The position numbers and the translations under genes were made by a program. The notes under the pieces are model-generated. The model searched no databases. It saw only the letters and a list, made by a program, of their open reading frames with translations, and was not told where the DNA came from. From an uncultured Clostridia bacterium (GTDB lineage: Bacteria; Bacillota_A; Clostridia; TANB77; CAG-508): DNA of 6,037 nt. Positions within the stretch are counted from its first letter, which is position 1. Each line of letters begins with the position of its first letter. Shown piece by piece: positions 1 to 5,848 of the stretch. The stretch spans positions 1-6,037 of the forward strand of contig CANBLA010000062.1 in the NCBI GenBank assembly GCA_947369305.1, written 5' to 3'.

Positions 1-51
1 TACTCCAGCGCCATGCATTGGATATACAATCTTGTCTCCTACTTTAAACAT
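1..51 (-). CDS. CarD-family transcriptional regulator, N-terminal fragment
   Basis: Only the first 17 codons are inside the window; the gene runs off the left edge. They read MFKVGDKIVYPMHGAGV, which matches the start of CarD/CdnL-type proteins: a short hydrophobic strand, then the conserved 'GD.VVYP.HGVG' pattern of the RNA-polymerase-interacting (Tudor-like) domain. Family members bind the RNAP beta subunit and stabilise open promoter complexes; in Clostridia they are usually about 160-170 residues. The ATG is preceded by GGAAGGAG (SD core AAGGAG at 65-70), about 13 nt upstream, slightly long but usable. The gene has its own promoter at 103-131 and lies downstream of dut on the same strand. 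The N-terminal signature is distinctive, but with so little sequence the subtype cannot be decided. Confidence 0.8.
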   Translation of the reverse strand, partial: MFKVGDKIVYPMHGAGV

Positions 52-102
52 ATTAATCTTGTCACTCCTTCCAAGTAATGTAAAATTACTTTTTCTATTT
101 TT

Positions 103-131
103 ATTATAGCACAAATTTTACCAAAAGTCAA
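103..131 (-). promoter_or_regulatory. Promoter of the CarD-family gene
   Basis: On the minus strand, TTGACT (131-126) and TATAAT (108-103) are separated by exactly 17 bp, and the -10 is extended (TGCTATAAT). This is a strong sigma-A type promoter in the dut-carD gap, with a 5' leader of roughly 45 nt. The 52-166 gap otherwise holds only AT-rich sequence. No convincing terminator follows dut, so read-through from dut may add to expression. Confidence 0.8.
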
Positions 132-166
132 AAGTTTTTTTCCTAATTTACCCATTTTTTGTTTTT

Positions 167-625
167 TTATTTACTTGTCGACCCAAAACCGCCTATTCTA
201 GCACCTTCTGCTGAATCATCATCTGTTGTTAAATATTTCTGGAAAATTCCTTGACCAATAATATCTCCTTTTTTGATTTCAACTGGTTCTGGTTTTATAT
301 TATAAAAAGCAAACATAACATGTCCGTCATTGTCTGGATTTCCATAATAATCTTTATCAATTACACCAACACTATTAGCCAGTACCAATCCTTTTTTACC
401 CGGATTAGAACTTCTGTTATACAACATAAAAACTTCATCATCTGCCATATAAACTTTTAAACCTGTTTTGACTAGTGTGGGTTTTTGTCCTGCTTCAAAT
501 ACTGGAATTATGCAATCTTCTGCTGATTCTATATCATATCCTGCTGAAAATTTTGTTTTTCGAATTGGCATATTAATTCCTTCATTTTCAAATCCCTTTG
601 CTACTTCAAATCCTCTATTTTTCAT
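167..625 (-). CDS. dut: dUTP diphosphatase (dUTPase), phage/Firmicutes type
   Basis: Hydrolyses dUTP to dUMP and pyrophosphate, keeping uracil out of DNA and supplying dUMP for thymidylate synthesis; a cytoplasmic homotrimer in this family. All five dUTPase motifs are present in the 152 residues: motif 1 SAGYD (27-31); motif 2 RSS followed by NPGKKGL (71-80); motif 3 GVIDKDYYG (87-95), with Asp90 as the expected catalytic base; motif 4 KGDIIGQGIF (119-128); motif 5 RIGGFGST (143-150), the C-terminal arm that closes over the nucleotide. The longer motif 2 (RSS...KKGL rather than RSGLA) and the NPDNDGH insertion after motif 3 resemble dUTPases common in Gram-positive bacteria and their phages. 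The start is well supported by TAAGGAGGA (640-632), 6 nt before the ATG. The length is normal. It has its own promoter and no phage genes nearby. Confidence 0.95.
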   Translation of the reverse strand: MKNRGFEVAKGFENEGINMPIRKTKFSAGYDIESAEDCIIPVFEAGQKPTLVKTGLKVYMADDEVFMLYNRSSNPGKKGLVLANSVGVIDKDYYGNPDNDGHVMFAFYNIKPEPVEIKKGDIIGQGIFQKYLTTDDDSAEGARIGGFGSTSK

Positions 626-650
626 TTTTAATCCTCCTTAATTTGATATG

Positions 651-679
651 ATTATATCATGGAGATTTGATTTTGGCAA
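651..679 (-). promoter_or_regulatory. Promoter of dut
   Basis: On the minus strand, TTGCCA (679-674) and TATAAT (656-651) have a 17-bp spacer. The promoter lies between the terminator of the upstream repeat-protein gene and the dut ribosome binding site, giving a leader of about 20 nt. With the terminator at 721-758, this makes dut an independent transcription unit. Confidence 0.8.
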
Positions 680-720
680 CCTCGAAATTTTCGTTTATGG
701 TAGAATGATTTCCAAAACTG

Positions 721-758
721 AAAAAAGGAATCAGAAAAATATTTCTTCTGATTCCTTT
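721..758 (-). terminator. Rho-independent terminator of the pilin-like repeat-protein gene
   Basis: A 13-bp perfect stem pairs 724-736 with 746-758 (AAAGGAATCAGAA on the plus strand) around a 9-nt loop. On the minus strand it ends in a run of six T (726-721), three of which can also pair in the stem. It starts 8 nt after the stop codon at 767, and dut has its own promoter beyond it. Confidence 0.9.
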
Positions 759-766
759 AATATTAA

Positions 767-3529
767 TTAAAACGGTCTTGATGCATCCATTGTAACTGTC
801 CCACTTATACCTGAGGTTAAATTTATTATACCATAACTGTAAGTTCCATTATCATTATATACTCGTATAAATACTTTTCCATTATATGAGCTGTTTGTAT
901 TATAAGAAACCTCCATCCCACTATTATAACTTTCCCAATTCTCGTTAAAATTAGATATCGTTATTCTACTTGTAGTTATATCAGTTGATAGCGTTAATCT
1001 CCACATTCCCGTTCCAGATTGCGATAAGCTATAATTCATCGTTGGTAACATTTTCCATGTCGCATAATACGTTTTTCTTGTTGTATTGTCATAAACTTCT
1101 GGAGCAAATGTAATCCTAGTTCCTGCTGCAACTTTGGTTCCATATGCAGAACCGTCAGCCCATTCATTAAATTCGTATCCTGTCTTAGTAAATGTATTCG
1201 TTTTCAATGTAAATGTTGGACTTGTTATATTTCCATAGGTATTATAATATTGCGTACTTGTTTGTGGACTAACTGTTCCTGTTCCTCCATTTGCATTGTA
1301 GGATATTGTCAATGTTCGTTTATATACTGCATAGAATGTGTTATAACTTCCACCACCATACTGTATCCAACTTTCTCCTGGATTTCTTGTTTGTGTACTT
1401 GCTGTGGAATCAACTCTCCATCCTATAAACGTCCATCCATTTATAGCTGTTGCCGTATTTGGCAGTATATATTTATAACAATCACCTTTTGAATTATAAA
1501 ATCGTTCTACACTTTTTATATTTTCTTTCTTATCGTTTAAAGCTATTCCATCTATTGTTCCAGAACTAGGTTTTATTACTGGTGTCCAATTATTATAATC
1601 TATTTGATCTGTTAAACAATAATAATAAAGTATGGTATTTCCCTTAATCAACTTTATATAAACCATTCTTGAGTCCTGCCACGAGGTATTCATCCAACCA
1701 TCAAGATATGATCCCGTTTCAACACTTGTCAACTTATCCCAAGTACTATTATCACTACTATAATAAGCATCATAACCAGCCTCATGTCTAATAGCAAGAC
1801 TAGTAGGTTGATGTGCTTCTATCTGTTTTATCATTTCTATCTCTGGAACATGCATACGTAAGTTTGTATCTTTTTTCCAAATTGCATACAAATTCACCGT
1901 TCCATTTGCTGTTGAAGTTAAATTTTTTACACTTTTTCCATCTGAATATGTGCTTTCTGTTGCAGTTGTACTCGTTGTCCAACCATGGAAATTCCATCCA
2001 CTTTTTGAACCATTTAAGTTAGATATCGTTCTCAAATTACTTGATACTCCATACGTATGCGTTGACGAACCAAGTTTTGTATTTCCATTATAGTAATTTA
2101 CAGTATACTTATTTGCTGTTTTTGTAAAGCTTGCTGTGATTGTCATTGTATTCGATACACTTCCGCTTGCTGATGACCAACTTAAAGCATTTGTATAACC
2201 TGTAGAGCTTGTTGGAGTAGCAGTTACTGTATCTATTACTGTTGAACCATTTTTAAAGGTTAATGTAGTTCCATTTGTCTCATAAATCGTTCCATATGGT
2301 ACTGTTACACTTGTTTTTGATAGCGTTCCATCACCACTCTTGTTTATAGTTACTACATAATTATTGATTGTTCTTGTAAAGTTTGCTGTAATCGTTGTAT
2401 TTTGTGTTATCGTTCCAGAGTTTGGTGTCCAACCGTCAAAAATTGTTGTGTGACCATCTAAACCAGTTGGAGTTGCAGTTACCGTTTGTCCATCAGAAAA
2501 TGCCAGTAAACCTCCAAATGTTGGTGCTCCTTGACCAGGTCCAAATGTTGTTCCATATGGTACCGATAATTCTGTTTTGGATACGGTTCCATATCCATTT
2601 GTTTTTATAGTTACTGTATATTTATTAATTGTTCTTGTAAAGTTTGCTGTAATTGTTGTATTTTGTGTTATCGTTCCAGAGTTTGATGACCAAGTTAACG
2701 AATTAGTATATCCTGTCTGCTCTGGAGCTGTAGCTGTTACTGTTTGTCCATTAGAAAATCTTAGTGTATTTCCTTCTGCTCGATAGGTTGAACCATGTGG
2801 TATTGACAATGTATTTGTTGAAACAGTTGCACCTGATATTCCCGATGCAGTAAATGTTACGTTGTATGTTTTAAGTGTCCACATAGCATATAAGGTTATA
2901 GGAGATTCTGTTAAGTTTATTTTTTCACCTACTCCATAGGATGTTCCTGTTCCATTAGATTCTGTGTTCCATCCGCTAAAAGTGTAACCTGTTTTTGTAT
3001 ATTGATTTTCCTTTACAGTTTTGGCACCTGGCAATTTATAGGATATTGTTCCCATGCTTCCACTATCTGCACCATTTCCATCGTATCGTATTTGATATGT
3101 TTTTTCTGGATTTATCGGGTTATTTCCTGTCCCTCCCATTTCTATGACTTCACCTGTATCAAGATCTATTACATATCGTGTATCTGTCTTACTTGAATCG
3201 ATGATAACTTTTTCTTCTTCTCCATATACATTAAAATTAGAATTGGTTTTCTCTAATTCGTTTTTAAAATCCTCAAAAATGACTTCTTGATGTTTTAAAA
3301 GTTGATTCGCAAAAGCAATTCTGATTTGTTCTTTTTCTTCTTCTTTTTCGTAATCATTAGCAGTTTCTTTGGTCATTTTTATCATGTCTGTATTATTTAA
3401 TACAGCAATTGTTGCACCCGCTAAAATAATCATGATAATGATAGTAATTACTAATACTAGTAATGTAATACCTGAATTGTTTTGATTGGTAAGTATTTTT
3501 AATTGCTCATTTCCATTTTTCTTTTTCAT
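767..3529 (-). CDS. Large pilin-like surface protein with InlB-type B-repeats
   Basis: A 920-residue secreted or surface protein, probably an adhesin or fibre component (inferred; no ligand can be named). Residues 1-20 are a short basic leader ending in NNSG; 21-42 are a very hydrophobic helix beginning ITLLVLVITI. This is the prepilin-type cleavage/N-methylation layout, with cleavage expected after Gly20. Residues 54-95 are a charged, probably coiled-coil stretch; 118-130 (YVIDLDTGEVIEM) resembles the end of small pilin-like modules. Repeats follow: an InlB B-repeat at about 144-217; three divergent InlB-type units of about 85 residues at 220-300, 302-387 and 389-470; a B-repeat at 473-551; a degenerate one at 665-736; another at 738-825. 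Residues 553-664 and 827-920 match nothing I recognise. There is no LPXTG motif or C-terminal membrane segment, so anchoring would rely on the N-terminal helix. The start has an AAGGGG-type SD. The gene stands alone, between its own promoter and terminator. Confidence 0.85.
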   Translation of the reverse strand: MKKKNGNEQLKILTNQNNSGITLLVLVITIIIMIILAGATIAVLNNTDMIKMTKETANDYEKEEEKEQIRIAFANQLLKHQEVIFEDFKNELEKTNSNFNVYGEEEKVIIDSSKTDTRYVIDLDTGEVIEMGGTGNNPINPEKTYQIRYDGNGADSGSMGTISYKLPGAKTVKENQYTKTGYTFSGWNTESNGTGTSYGVGEKINLTESPITLYAMWTLKTYNVTFTASGISGATVSTNTLSIPHGSTYRAEGNTLRFSNGQTVTATAPEQTGYTNSLTWSSNSGTITQNTTITANFTRTINKYTVTIKTNGYGTVSKTELSVPYGTTFGPGQGAPTFGGLLAFSDGQTVTATPTGLDGHTTIFDGWTPNSGTITQNTTITANFTRTINNYVVTINKSGDGTLSKTSVTVPYGTIYETNGTTLTFKNGSTVIDTVTATPTSSTGYTNALSWSSASGSVSNTMTITASFTKTANKYTVNYYNGNTKLGSSTHTYGVSSNLRTISNLNGSKSGWNFHGWTTSTTATESTYSDGKSVKNLTSTANGTVNLYAIWKKDTNLRMHVPEIEMIKQIEAHQPTSLAIRHEAGYDAYYSSDNSTWDKLTSVETGSYLDGWMNTSWQDSRMVYIKLIKGNTILYYYCLTDQIDYNNWTPVIKPSSGTIDGIALNDKKENIKSVERFYNSKGDCYKYILPNTATAINGWTFIGWRVDSTASTQTRNPGESWIQYGGGSYNTFYAVYKRTLTISYNANGGTGTVSPQTSTQYYNTYGNITSPTFTLKTNTFTKTGYEFNEWADGSAYGTKVAAGTRITFAPEVYDNTTRKTYYATWKMLPTMNYSLSQSGTGMWRLTLSTDITTSRITISNFNENWESYNSGMEVSYNTNSSYNGKVFIRVYNDNGTYSYGIINLTSGISGTVTMDASRPF
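2367..2424 (-). repeat. Near-identical DNA repeat within the repeat-protein gene, copy B
   Basis: A 58-bp segment matches 2628-2685 at 57 of 58 positions (the difference is C at 2393 against T at 2654). The copies are 261 bp, or exactly 87 codons, apart. It encodes the end of the third repeat-array unit, residues about 370-388 (NSGTITQNTTITANFTRTI). A weaker, related stretch occurs near 2119-2150 in the next unit. Confidence 0.9.
2628..2685 (-). repeat. Near-identical DNA repeat within the repeat-protein gene, copy A
   Basis: Partner of 2367-2424, with 57 of 58 bases identical. It encodes residues about 283-301 at the end of the preceding divergent InlB-type unit. The flanking parts of the two units differ considerably in both DNA and protein, so conservation is concentrated at the unit boundary. 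Confidence 0.9.
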
Positions 3530-3562
3530 TGGTTTTCCCCTTTTTATTTTCTGTTTACTTTT

Positions 3563-3592
3563 ATTATATCAAATTATTTATTTTAGTGTCAA
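3563..3592 (-). promoter_or_regulatory. Promoter of the pilin-like repeat-protein gene
   Basis: On the minus strand, a perfect TTGACA (3592-3587) and a perfect extended -10 TGATATAAT (3571-3563) are separated by an 18-bp spacer. The leader is short, about 25-30 nt, with AAGGGG in front of the ATG at 3529. Both hexamers are consensus, so this should be a strong sigma-A promoter unless repressed; see the inverted repeat at 3613-3627. Confidence 0.85.
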
Positions 3593-3612
3593 TACATTTT
3601 AAAAATACAGGC

Positions 3613-3627
3613 ATTTGTAATACAAAT
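3613..3627. promoter_or_regulatory. Perfect inverted repeat upstream of the repeat-protein promoter, possible operator
   Basis: ATTTGTA-A-TACAAAT is a 7-bp perfect inverted repeat with a single central base. It ends 20 bp upstream of the -35 hexamer of the 920-residue protein gene. Its symmetry and size fit a site for a dimeric regulator, but it matches no operator I can name. The one-base centre makes a hairpin unlikely. Confidence 0.4.
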
Positions 3628-3631
3628 TTTA

Positions 3632-3651
3632 AAAAAATAAAGTTATTTTTT
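3632..3651 (-). terminator. Weak possible terminator of alr
   Basis: Four bases after the alr stop codon, an all-AT inverted repeat pairs AAAAAATAA (3632-3640) with TTATTTTTT (3643-3651) around a two-base centre. It includes a T run on the minus strand. With no GC pairs it would be a poor terminator, but nothing better is present before the next promoter. Confidence 0.35.
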
Positions 3652-3655
3652 AAAC

Positions 3656-4741
3656 CTATTCTTCTATAAATACTCTTGGAACTCTACTTGATATTGTACT
3701 TATAATCTCATAGTTTATCGTATTGCATTTTGAAGCAATTTGTTCTATTGTTATGTTTTCATTATCCCAAATCCACACATTATCACCAATTTCAACATGT
3801 TCTAAATTGGTCACATCTGCCATTAGTCCATCCATGCAAATATTACCAATAATTGGTACTTTTTTACCATTAATAAATACTTCGCCAATATTTGATAATT
3901 CTCTTCTAATTCCGTCTGCATAACCAATTGGTATGGTAGCAATTTTGGTTTCTTTTTGTGTTATAAATTTTCTTCCATATCCAATACTAGTTCCCGATTT
4001 AACAGTTTTTAAAAAAGTAATTTTTGATTTTAATTTACAAACTGGTTTTAGATTAATTTTTTCTTTAATTTTTTCTCCTGATTGATACCCATATAAAATC
4101 ATTCCCGGACGCACTAAGTTATAATGCGCCTCTGGGAAATTTACCAATCCATTTGATGCACAACTATGAACATATCTTAAATCTGGTACTTTATTTTTTG
4201 CAATTTGAACTGCTTTTTCAAATGATTTTATTTGCTTTTCTGTATATTCATAATCTGTATCTGCACAGGACATATGTGTATAAATTCCCTCTATTTTTAT
4301 ATTATCTTGAACTTGTATCTGGTCAATATATTCTGCTGTTCTATTGGGGTGAATTCCTGTTCTTCCCATTCCTGTTCCAATTTCAATATGAACTTTTGCA
4401 CTTTTTTTCTTTTTTATGAGTTCTTCTAAAAAATAATTACTGCAAATTCCAACTGTTAAGTTATTTTCTAAAATTTCATCGATTTCCTCTATGGATGGTT
4501 GATTTAAAATAAAAATTTCTTTTTGATAACCAAGTTTTCTTAAGAAAACCCCTTCTTGTACAATTGCAACTGCTACAATATCAAATTCATTTATGATGTC
4601 TAGTCTAGTATTTATACAAGTTCCATAAGCATTAGCCTTAATAACTGGCATTATTTTTGTTTCCTTTGATAATTTTTCTTTTATATGATTTAAATTAAAT
4701 CTAAAATTTTTTAAATTAACTTCCATTATTGTTGGTCTCAT
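3656..4741 (-). CDS. alr: Alanine racemase
   Basis: PLP-dependent, fold-type III enzyme that interconverts L- and D-alanine, supplying D-Ala for peptidoglycan in the cytoplasm. The 361 residues are near the usual 370-390. PLP lysine Lys35 lies in the signature VIKANAYG (33-40). The TIM-barrel domain continues through TGMGRTGI (123-130, with Arg127), SCASNG (193-198) and NLVRPG (208-213), where Arg211 is the expected contact to the pyridine nitrogen. The second catalytic base is Tyr255 in SIGYGRKF (252-259), from the partner subunit, and the C-terminal beta domain has GNICMDGLMADV (299-310). Two positions differ from the well-studied Geobacillus enzyme: Glu120 replaces the carbamylated lysine and Gly122 the nearby aspartate. 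The residues after NAYG are TC rather than the usual HG. The start MRPT is typical and has AAAGGAG six bases upstream. It is separated from rubrerythrin by a terminator. Confidence 0.93.
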   Translation of the reverse strand: MRPTIMEVNLKNFRFNLNHIKEKLSKETKIMPVIKANAYGTCINTRLDIINEFDIVAVAIVQEGVFLRKLGYQKEIFILNQPSIEEIDEILENNLTVGICSNYFLEELIKKKKSAKVHIEIGTGMGRTGIHPNRTAEYIDQIQVQDNIKIEGIYTHMSCADTDYEYTEKQIKSFEKAVQIAKNKVPDLRYVHSCASNGLVNFPEAHYNLVRPGMILYGYQSGEKIKEKINLKPVCKLKSKITFLKTVKSGTSIGYGRKFITQKETKIATIPIGYADGIRRELSNIGEVFINGKKVPIIGNICMDGLMADVTNLEHVEIGDNVWIWDNENITIEQIASKCNTINYEIISTISSRVPRVFIEE

Positions 4742-4780
4742 TGTTTTCTCCTTTATTCATTGTATTATTTTTCACCTAAT

Positions 4781-4786
4781 ATTATA
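4781..4786 (-). promoter_or_regulatory. Probable -10 element for alr
   Basis: A perfect TATAAT lies on the minus strand (4786-4781), about 40 bp before the alr start. No good -35 is found at 16-18 bp: that position falls inside the palindrome at 4790-4835 and reads AAGTAT or similar. Either the promoter is weak or activator-dependent, or alr depends partly on read-through from rbr. Confidence 0.45.
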
Positions 4787-4789
4787 CAT

Positions 4790-4835
4790 TTAAAAAAATT
4801 AGAATACTTTTAAAAAAGTATTCTAATTTTTTTAA
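4790..4835 (-). terminator. Terminator of the perR-rbr operon, 22-bp perfect palindrome
   Basis: Arms 4790-4811 and 4814-4835 are perfectly complementary over 22 bp with only two central bases. The core is TTAGAATACTTTT, flanked by seven A on one side and seven T on the other. On the minus strand the stem ends in TTTTTTT, three bases beyond the rubrerythrin stop codon (4839-4841). The A and T flanks make it symmetric, so it could terminate in either direction, although no plus-strand gene approaches it. Confidence 0.85.
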
Positions 4836-4838
4836 GAA

Positions 4839-5381
4839 TTAATAATTTTCTGCTTTAATTTCAAAAAATGCTTGAGGATGAGAACAAACTGGACAAACTT
4901 CTGGAGCTTCTTTTCCAATATGAATGTGTCCACAATTTCTACATTTCCAAATTTTATCTCCATCTTTACTAAATACTAAACCATCTTCTACATTTTCTAA
5001 TAATTTCTTAAATCTTTCTTCATGTTCCTTTTCAATCTTTCCAACTTCTTCAAACAGATAAGCAATTTTATCAAACCCTTCTTCTCTTGCTTCTTTTGCA
5101 AATTGGTCATACATATCTGTCCATTCATAACTTTCTCCCTCAGCAGCTATTTTTAAGTTTTCTGTTGTCGTTGGAATATCCCCTTCATGCAACAATTTGA
5201 ACCAAATTTTTGCATGTTCTTTTTCGTTACCAGCTGTTTCTTCAAATATAGCAGCAATTTGTTCGTATCCTTCCTTTTTTGCTTTGGCTGCAAAATAGGT
5301 GTATTTTGTTCTTGCTTGTGATTCCCCTGCAAATGCCTCCATTAAATTTTTCTCTGTTTTTGTTCCTTTTAAATTAGCCAT
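4839..5381 (-). CDS. rbr: Rubrerythrin
   Basis: Non-haem iron peroxidase of anaerobes that reduces hydrogen peroxide to water with electrons delivered through rubredoxin-type carriers; cytoplasmic. The protein is 180 residues from the chosen start. The N-terminal ferritin-like four-helix domain carries the full di-iron ligand set: Glu20 (FAGES), Glu53 and His56 (NEKEH), Glu83 and Glu86 (GESYE), Glu117 and His120 (EKEH). The C-terminal rubredoxin-like domain has Cys147-x2-Cys150 and Cys163-x2-Cys166 for a mononuclear Fe(Cys)4 site. The ATG at 5381 is preferred over an in-frame one 16 codons upstream, because AGGAGG (5393-5388) sits six bases before it and the family begins at '[12 protein letters not shown]'. 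The gene overlaps the 3' end of perR by 13 bases in another frame, so the two are probably co-transcribed and translationally coupled. Peroxide induction through PerR is inferred. Confidence 0.96.
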   Translation of the reverse strand: MANLKGTKTEKNLMEAFAGESQARTKYTYFAAKAKKEGYEQIAAIFEETAGNEKEHAKIWFKLLHEGDIPTTTENLKIAAEGESYEWTDMYDQFAKEAREEGFDKIAYLFEEVGKIEKEHEERFKKLLENVEDGLVFSKDGDKIWKCRNCGHIHIGKEAPEVCPVCSHPQAFFEIKAENY

Positions 5382-5794
5382 TTTAAACCTCCTAAAATTA
5401 ATTTCCGAACTTCTTGACATGAATTGCAAATCCCTCTAACAATTATTTCTGCATCTGAAATATCAAATCCTGTTTGTCTTGTAATACTATTTTTTGCCTG
5501 TTCAAGAGTAAGATCATAAACAAAATCATACATTTGTCCACATTTCTTACAAATAGCATGCCCATGTTTTTCACAATTATGTATATAATCATATCGATCT
5601 GGACCATTCGAAATTGCAATCTGCATTATAATTCCTTTTTTCACAAGCATCGCCAAATTTCTATAAACAGTACTTCTACTTACAGCAGAATCCTTTTTCT
5701 TGGTTAAAAAATAAATTTCTTCAGCTGTCGGATGGTTATATAAGTTTTTTATGACTTCGATAATTTCTTCTCTTTGCTTTGAGTAATTTTTCAT
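5369..5794 (-). CDS. perR: Fur-family peroxide-responsive repressor, PerR type
   Basis: Metal-dependent DNA-binding repressor that senses peroxide by oxidation of metal-ligand histidines. In the 141 residues, a winged-helix domain (about 1-70) includes HPTAEEIY (21-28) and the recognition region [12 protein letters not shown] (39-50). The dimerisation domain follows, with structural zinc site CxxC pairs Cys82/Cys85 and Cys123/Cys126. Alignment by eye to Bacillus subtilis PerR places the regulatory metal ligands at His21, Asp69, His77, His79 and Asp90. Aspartate rather than glutamate at position 90 is the feature usually used to separate PerR from Fur. The N-terminus is about 15 residues shorter than B. 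subtilis PerR but keeps His21. The start has AAAGGAG seven bases upstream. The stop overlaps the rbr start by 13 bases. Autoregulation is likely given the PerR-box match in its promoter. A general Fur role is less likely but not excluded. Confidence 0.88.
   Translation of the reverse strand: MKNYSKQREEIIEVIKNLYNHPTAEEIYFLTKKKDSAVSRSTVYRNLAMLVKKGIIMQIAISNGPDRYDYIHNCEKHGHAICKKCGQMYDFVYDLTLEQAKNSITRQTGFDISDAEIIVRGICNSCQEVRKLILGGLKWLI
5388..5393 (-). promoter_or_regulatory. Ribosome binding site that sets the rubrerythrin start
   Basis: A perfect AGGAGG on the minus strand lies six bases before the ATG at 5381 and inside the last codons of perR (encoding part of LGGLK). It decides the 180-residue start over the longer in-frame reading from 5429, and it implies that ribosomes finishing perR are close to the rbr start. 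Confidence 0.9.
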
Positions 5795-5808
5795 GAAAAA
5801 GCTCCTTT

Positions 5809-5831
5809 AAAATAGGATTGATTCCTATTTT
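5809..5831. promoter_or_regulatory. Inverted repeat in the perR leader, possible operator or RNA hairpin
   Basis: AAAATAGGA (5809-5817) and TCCTATTTT (5823-5831) form a 9-bp perfect inverted repeat around five bases, directly next to the perR Shine-Dalgarno (5802-5808) and downstream of the -10. It could be a second repressor site (its core TAGGATT-G-ATTCCTA has 7-1-7 geometry but is a poor match to the PerR box) or a leader hairpin affecting translation. Confidence 0.45.
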
Positions 5832-5833
5832 TA

Positions 5834-5848
5834 TTATATAGATTATAA
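5834..5848 (-). promoter_or_regulatory. PerR box overlapping the perR-rbr -10 element
   Basis: The minus strand reads TTATAATCTATATAA, which matches the published PerR box (TTATAATnATTATAA) at 12 of 14 defined positions, with the left half perfect. It covers all of the -10 hexamer, so a bound repressor would block RNA polymerase. This fits negative autoregulation and peroxide induction of perR and rbr. In AT-rich DNA some similarity is expected by chance; the position and the adjacent perR gene strengthen the call. Confidence 0.65.

Noticed and set aside
626..766. A possible small gene or RNA in the gap between dut and the repeat-protein gene.
   Set aside because: The gap is accounted for by the dut ribosome site, the dut promoter and the upstream terminator. 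The remaining 40 bp show no reading frame or structure.
2100..2700. Regularly spaced repeats suggesting a CRISPR-like array.
   Set aside because: The repeats are in frame, about 87 codons apart, diverge like protein domains, and lie in one long coding sequence.
1250..2786. Several plus-strand open frames of 65-80 codons within the repeat-protein gene.
   Set aside because: They are antisense shadows of a long, domain-consistent gene. Their translations are low-complexity, and they do not fit any family I recognise.
4153..4429. Two overlapping plus-strand frames opposite alr with Phe/Leu/Tyr-rich translations that look like membrane peptides.
   Set aside because: The hydrophobic composition is what the antisense of a Lys/Glu/Ile-rich AT-rich gene produces. 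They are fully inside a confidently identified alr.
5382..5429. A 16-codon N-terminal extension of rubrerythrin from an ATG at 5429.
   Set aside because: The extension lies inside perR coding sequence, has no ribosome site of its own, and is not like the family. AGGAGG sits just before the ATG at 5381, where rubrerythrins normally begin.
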